Assembly (NCBI RefSeq): GCF_004297105.1
Contig: NZ_SCVE01000020.1
Span: 280,740 to 344,739 of the forward strand
DNA from: Herbiconiux sp.
GTDB taxonomy: Bacteria > Actinomycetota > Actinomycetes > Actinomycetales > Microbacteriaceae
Direction of reading: 5' to 3'
DNA: 64,000 nt
The notes beneath the pieces were generated by a model. The model had not been told where the DNA came from. It saw nothing but the letters and a program-made list of their open reading frames with translations, and did not search any database. The position numbers were made by a program, and so were the translations under genes. Shown one piece after another: positions 60,363 to 64,000 of this stretch; position 1 is the first letter of the stretch, and each line of letters starts with the position of its first letter.

Positions 60363-61031
60363 ATGGCTAGAGATGGCAGCGGCAGCAAGAACGAACCCAC
60401 CTACACCGGCAGCGGAGCCCCCGCCGACGCGGCCGACCTGACCGAGATCGCAGCATACGCGGCGAAAGTAGGGAACCGTAAAGCAGGAACGGCCGCCGAC
60501 CGTGCCGCCCTCTCCGGGGCGGACAGGTGGGTGGGCCTCGAGTTCGAGGAGTCTGACACGGGCGCGGTGTACCTGTACACGTCCGGCGGGTGGACGTTGA
60601 AGAGCGTCCGCGCCGCGTGCGTGCTGGTGAAGTCGTCAGCGCAATCCACCTCATCGACCGGGTATGGGTTCACGGATGTGCTCTACGACATCGAGGAGCA
60701 CGACCCGTACAACATGCACACCGCTGGAAACACAGCGGGCATCACCGTGCCGCTCGCCGGGGTCTACCAGATCTCAGCGAGCTACTTCGGCGACACCAAC
60801 GCCATCTTCGGTGTAATGCTCGCGAAGAACGGCGCACAGATCGAGGGAACGAAACGGTACCAGCCCGCAATGGGCAGCGGTGGTCTCACGTCACCCGAAG
60901 TGTCTACCTCGGTGCGGTGCGCCGCCGGAGACGTCCTCTCAGTGCAGGCGTCATCCAACCCCGGGTCTCAGGCCATCACCGTCGCGGCATCGTTCCGGTC
61001 ACGGTTCTCGGCCGTGTGGGTCAACCCGTAG
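60363..61031 (+). CDS. Minor tail / receptor-binding protein with C1q-like end
   Basis: 222 residues; GAGGAGG precedes ATG 60363. N-terminal helix (ADLTEIAAYAAKVGNRKAGTAADRAAL) and a short YLYTSGGWTLKS beta hairpin, then a C1q/TNF-like jelly roll: GITVPLAGVYQISASYFGD and GDVLSVQAS. Such trimeric domains sit at phage tail tips. Probably host-binding. Confidence 0.75.
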   Translation: MARDGSGSKNEPTYTGSGAPADAADLTEIAAYAAKVGNRKAGTAADRAALSGADRWVGLEFEESDTGAVYLYTSGGWTLKSVRAACVLVKSSAQSTSSTGYGFTDVLYDIEEHDPYNMHTAGNTAGITVPLAGVYQISASYFGDTNAIFGVMLAKNGAQIEGTKRYQPAMGSGGLTSPEVSTSVRCAAGDVLSVQASSNPGSQAITVAASFRSRFSAVWVNP

Positions 61032-61050
61032 ACAGATCGGAGGCCAGACC

Positions 61051-61893
61051 ATGCCGAATTTCATCTTCCCGTGCGCCACCCACAACATCTCTGACGATTG
61101 GGCCGAGCACCGCGCCCGTGGTTCTGCGGGCGGTGTCGACTTCACCTGCCCGTACGGGTCGGCGGTGTGGGCGATGGCCGCTGGCACGGTCACGATCGTC
61201 GACAACACCACAGCTGGGTCGGGCGGCCGGTACGTGCGCGTCACCCACGAGGACGGTTCCTCAACCGAGTACCTGCACCTCTCGCAGATCCTCGTGAAGA
61301 AGGGCCAGAAGGTCGGCCAGGGCGAGACGATCGCGAAGTCCGGTGCGTCCGGTTTCGGCGAGGAGTACTACTACGGTGCTCACCTCCACGTCCATGGCAT
61401 CACTGCGGGCGGTGCCCGTTACGACTGCACCATCTACATCGTCGGCAGCACGATCGCGGCCGACAACATCACACCGTTCCAGGAGGACGACATGTTCAGT
61501 GATCAAGACCGCGCAAGCCTCGAGGAGGCCCGCCGCATGCTCGGTGTTCTCACCGGGTACACCGACCGCACCGCCAACGATCACGAGGCTGCGGCAGGTG
61601 CAGGCCCCAAGGATGCGAACGAGGCCCGCCGCATGCTCGGTGTGATCCTCGGCTGGCGTCCACCCGCAACCGACAACGAGGTGGCCGCCCTCGCGAAGCT
61701 CTATGGCGGCGCGAGCATCGACACGTCCACGGTGCGGGTGACCATCACGTCCGCAGTGAAGGAAGCGCTCGCGAACGCACAGGGTGCATCCGCCGATGAG
61801 GTGGCAGCGGCCGTCGACAAGATTCTCACCGACAACTTCGCGGCCATCCCCGCGGCAGTCATCGACGAACAAGCCGACCGTCTCAAGGGCTGA
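61051..61893 (+). CDS. M23-type endolysin with C-terminal repeats
   Basis: 280 residues. M23/LytM-like domain (1-145): GGVDFTCPYGSAVWAMAAGTV and the metal motif GAHLHVHG near residue 110. The usual first zinc His of H-x3-D is replaced in SAGGVD; the nearest His is nine residues before Asp, as seen in some actinophage lysins. After it are two copies of EARRMLGV-L/I, 34 residues apart, probably wall-binding or multimerisation units. Endopeptidase role is inferred. Confidence 0.8.
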   Translation: MPNFIFPCATHNISDDWAEHRARGSAGGVDFTCPYGSAVWAMAAGTVTIVDNTTAGSGGRYVRVTHEDGSSTEYLHLSQILVKKGQKVGQGETIAKSGASGFGEEYYYGAHLHVHGITAGGARYDCTIYIVGSTIAADNITPFQEDDMFSDQDRASLEEARRMLGVLTGYTDRTANDHEAAAGAGPKDANEARRMLGVILGWRPPATDNEVAALAKLYGGASIDTSTVRVTITSAVKEALANAQGASADEVAAAVDKILTDNFAAIPAAVIDEQADRLKG

Positions 61894-61923
61894 ACCGACT
61901 CTCGACCCATGAAGGGGTGACCC

Positions 61924-62220
61924 ATGGCCGAAGAGCCGTCTATCGCAGTGCTCGTTGAGCGCATCAGCAACGTCCAGAAGTCGGTCGACGACATCAAGAA
62001 AGACATGGCCACCAAGGGTGACCAGACCAACACTCACGATGTCATCGGCCGGGTAGAAGTCGCCCTCGCGAACGAGGTGACGGCGCGCGTCACAGCAGTG
62101 AAGGAAGTGGCCGCCCGGTTGCAGCTGGTCGAAGACCGGATGGAGGCGCGGAAGTACGGCGTCGGCATCGCGATCGTGATCTCGGTCATCGGCAGCGTCG
62201 TGGGGGTGATCATCAAGTGA
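61924..62220 (+). CDS. Holin-like protein, single C-terminal span
   Basis: 98 residues. Helical coiled-coil N-terminus (VLVERISNVQKSVDDIKKDMATKG) and a C-terminal membrane span VGIAIVISVIGSVVGVIIK. Typical small lysis-region protein after the lysin. Overlaps the next start (GTGA). Whether it is the holin or a regulator is open. Confidence 0.75.
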   Translation: MAEEPSIAVLVERISNVQKSVDDIKKDMATKGDQTNTHDVIGRVEVALANEVTARVTAVKEVAARLQLVEDRMEARKYGVGIAIVISVIGSVVGVIIK

Positions 62221-62888
62221 AGCACCTGACGAAGCCTCGCCCCCAGCTGGTGTTCGTGATCTTCGTCGTGCTCGTCTCCCTGTGTGTCGCGCTGATCGTG
62301 TTCTTCGGTCTCGCGCAGCAGGCGCGCATCGACACGGCCGAACGCCTCGCCGCCTACCGGCTGTCCCTGATCCAGGACCAGCAGAGCGCGTACGACTCGC
62401 TGTTGGCCGAGTACACGCAGGTCACCGACGACTGCACCGACGCCGCCGACTGCGTCACGACCGCCACCCCACCGTCCCTCATTCCCGACTCGCAGGAAGT
62501 CGTCGAAGGAGCACCGGGACTCCCCGGAAGCCCAGGCCTCCCAGGCGCGGCAGGAGCTCGAGGCGAGAAGGGCGACCAGGGAGACATGGGCGTGCCCGGC
62601 CAGTCCGGTCTTCCTGGCCCTGCTGGAACCAACGGTGCCGATGGCACGGACGGAAGCGCGGGAACGAACGGTGAGCCAGGTCCGGCAGGCCCGGCCGGTC
62701 CAGCAGGCGCTGACGGCGCGCCCGGGGCACCCGGAGCCAACGGCAACGACGGACGCGGTCTCGCTGCTGTCGAATGCCAGCCCGATGGCACCTGGCTCAT
62801 CACCTACACCGACGGCACCACGTCGACCACGAGCGGCCCGTGCCGCGTCCCTGACCCCATTATTTCGATCCCGGAGGTTGTCCCGTGA
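62217..62888 (+). CDS. Membrane-anchored collagen-like protein
   Basis: 223 residues from GTG 62217. One N-terminal span (LVFVIFVVLVSLCVALIVFFGLA), a helical stalk, two Cys (DDCTDAADC), then 28 uninterrupted Gly-X-Y triplets (98-181), with GEK-GDQ and several GPA. Ends in a short beta-rich domain. The GC-rich repeats are in frame with no break. Collagen-like phage proteins form trimeric fibres; the membrane anchor in a lysis cluster is unusual. Confidence 0.85.
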   Translation: MKHLTKPRPQLVFVIFVVLVSLCVALIVFFGLAQQARIDTAERLAAYRLSLIQDQQSAYDSLLAEYTQVTDDCTDAADCVTTATPPSLIPDSQEVVEGAPGLPGSPGLPGAAGARGEKGDQGDMGVPGQSGLPGPAGTNGADGTDGSAGTNGEPGPAGPAGPAGADGAPGAPGANGNDGRGLAAVECQPDGTWLITYTDGTTSTTSGPCRVPDPIISIPEVVP

Positions 62889-63316
62889 GCCACGCACTCC
62901 CCACCCCTGTTGAGCGTCTCTGGATGCAGTTCGCCCCGAAGCTGATCGCCTTCCTCGCGACCGGCCTCACCGCATCCGGACTCATCTGGGTCATCCAGTA
63001 CCTCGCCGGGCTGTTCGGCTACGACTGGACGATCCCCACCGAGCTCGCCGTGCTCCTTGTCGGCATCGTCTCCACCCTCGCCGCCTACATCCAGCGAGAC
63101 GACCTCCTGCAGCTCCCACCCCGGGAGTTCGCAGCGAAGGTGCTCGTGTTCGCCCTCACTGGCATCAGCGCCACCGGCATCCTTTCCGCAGCTGCCGCGT
63201 TCGGCGTCGACCTGTCCGAGTACTCGCCGCTGATCACCGCCGGGGTCACCCTTCTCGGCGCGGTCCTCGGCTACTTCAAGAGCGACACGAAGTCGCGCTA
63301 CGCGCTCGCCGCCTGA
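62885..63316 (+). CDS. Holin, three-span
   Basis: 143 residues from GTG 62885. Hydrophobic segments near 18-45, 52-72 (ELAVLLVGIVSTLAAYI) and 90-135. Ends with a charged KSDTKSRYALAA tail. The size and placement in the lysis cassette fit a multi-span holin that times release of the lysin. Confidence 0.75.
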   Translation: MSHALPTPVERLWMQFAPKLIAFLATGLTASGLIWVIQYLAGLFGYDWTIPTELAVLLVGIVSTLAAYIQRDDLLQLPPREFAAKVLVFALTGISATGILSAAAAFGVDLSEYSPLITAGVTLLGAVLGYFKSDTKSRYALAA

Positions 63317-63343
63317 CCCCCACCTGACCCGAAAGGCGACACC

Positions 63344-63997
63344 ATGGCTATCCCTCCCGGAGTGCAGACCTGTCAGATCACGTTCGGTCCCGCCGGCACT
63401 CTCGCCACCGGCAAGGATGTCGAGATGCGGGTGAAGTTCACCCCGTCGCGCTCCGCGGTGTGGCAGGCCACCGGTGCGCCCCTGATCGGCGCGAGCGACG
63501 AGTTCACCTCCGAGGCCGGCCAGCGGGGTGTTGCCACGGTCATCAACCCTGACCAGGCCGGGTTCATCGACGAGGCGGGGAACGCGGTCCGCAACTGGAC
63601 CATCCGCGCCGTCGTCGAGTACATCCTCGATGGTCGTCTGATCGCGGATGCCGCGAAGGTGTTCACCCTCACATCGACCGATACGACCATGGATCTCGAC
63701 ACGGTGATCCCGGTCACGTCGTCGGCTGGGGTGACGGTCGCGATCCCGGACACGTGGTCTATCCGGGTGATCGCCGCGGAGGGGGCAGCGCTCGCAGCGG
63801 CGCAGGCTCTGGCTAATCTGCCGGCCGCGATGTCGAGTGAGCTCGACAAGCCCGCGTCGCCGTTCACAACGAAACTATCGAACACGTATGTGACGTTCCT
63901 CAATCACGACGGTAGCCCCGTTACTGGGAAGCATGTGGTCATCACCCTTACGGCAGATCAGGCCGACATCGCAGATATCACCGTGGAGGCAATCTGA
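63344..63997 (+). CDS. Beta-rich phage protein (fibre or adsorption)
   Basis: 217 residues. Beta-sandwich N-terminal domain (GKDVEMRVKFTP, RNWTIRAVVEYILDG), an alpha-helical joint AAEGAALAAAQALANL, then a C-terminal Ig-like stretch NTYVTFLNHDGSPVTGKHVVITL. Typical of tail-fibre tip or BppU-like proteins placed after the holin. A further ATG at 63997 (TGATGG) likely begins the next gene, cut by the window. Confidence 0.6.
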   Translation: MAIPPGVQTCQITFGPAGTLATGKDVEMRVKFTPSRSAVWQATGAPLIGASDEFTSEAGQRGVATVINPDQAGFIDEAGNAVRNWTIRAVVEYILDGRLIADAAKVFTLTSTDTTMDLDTVIPVTSSAGVTVAIPDTWSIRVIAAEGAALAAAQALANLPAAMSSELDKPASPFTTKLSNTYVTFLNHDGSPVTGKHVVITLTADQADIADITVEAI

Positions 63998-64000
63998 TGG

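Overview
The window is high-GC actinobacterial chromosome, most likely from the Microbacteriaceae. Evidence: GTG and TTG starts, ATGA/GTGA gene overlaps, a homodimeric AceE next to a PucR-like regulator and fabD-fabH-acpP-fabF, a DUF3145 gene, and strong enrichment of GGATGC-type words in the host genes. Roughly half is host chromosome (1 to about 32,000). The rest is one side of a temperate siphovirus prophage that runs off the right edge.

Host part. (1) 1-7394 is a compact locus resembling the mycobacterial DosR/DevR dormancy regulon. Three transcription units on the minus strand carry a universal stress protein, a DevS-like GAF histidine kinase and a DevR-like regulator; a BON protein, an alpha/beta-hydrolase-like protein and a flavodoxin; and two PPOX-fold proteins plus a CtpF-like P-type ATPase (cut by the left edge). 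Each unit starts just downstream of a GAC-N4-GTC or GAC-N4-GAC box. (2) After tRNA-Val(TAC) come a membrane protein, a SatD-like/membrane protein operon flanked on both sides by TTAGC-N5-GCTAA type palindromes, and a 1-Cys-type peroxiredoxin. (3) 10,483-18,266 is central metabolism: aceE, a FasR-like regulator and the FAS II genes fabD, fabH, acpP, fabF, closed by a long bidirectional terminator. (4) DUF3145 and PadR genes, then a minus-strand MoxR/DUF58/transglutaminase operon in which the DUF58 gene has a one-base frameshift in a run of six G. (5) An amine-catabolism block: IclR regulator, two APC permeases, a copper amine oxidase and a small membrane protein; then a PLDc_N-type protein.

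Prophage part (about 32,002 onward). The left junction is the 3' fragment of a tRNA-Met gene next to a tyrosine integrase. Next come a divergent immunity region (repressor and Cro-like gene, both apparently leaderless, with GCGGCAA operators), an antirepressor, an excisionase-like protein, tRNA-Arg(TCT), and many small overlapping early genes. Among these are a replication initiator with internal iteron-like palindromes and a primase-helicase. A non-coding, structured stretch lies at 43,379-43,889. A second regulatory stretch with four TGTACCA repeats and a terminator (45,028-45,189) separates early genes from the late operon: HNH nuclease, terminase small and large subunits, portal, MuF-like protein, scaffold, capsid, head-tail connectors, tail tube, frameshifted tail chaperones, tape measure, tail tip proteins, M23 lysin, holin-like proteins, a collagen-like protein and a final fibre-like protein. 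A single small membrane gene is encoded antisense inside the tail operon (54,476-54,703), a candidate lysogenic-conversion gene.

All functional names come from reading motifs and gene order. No database search was run.
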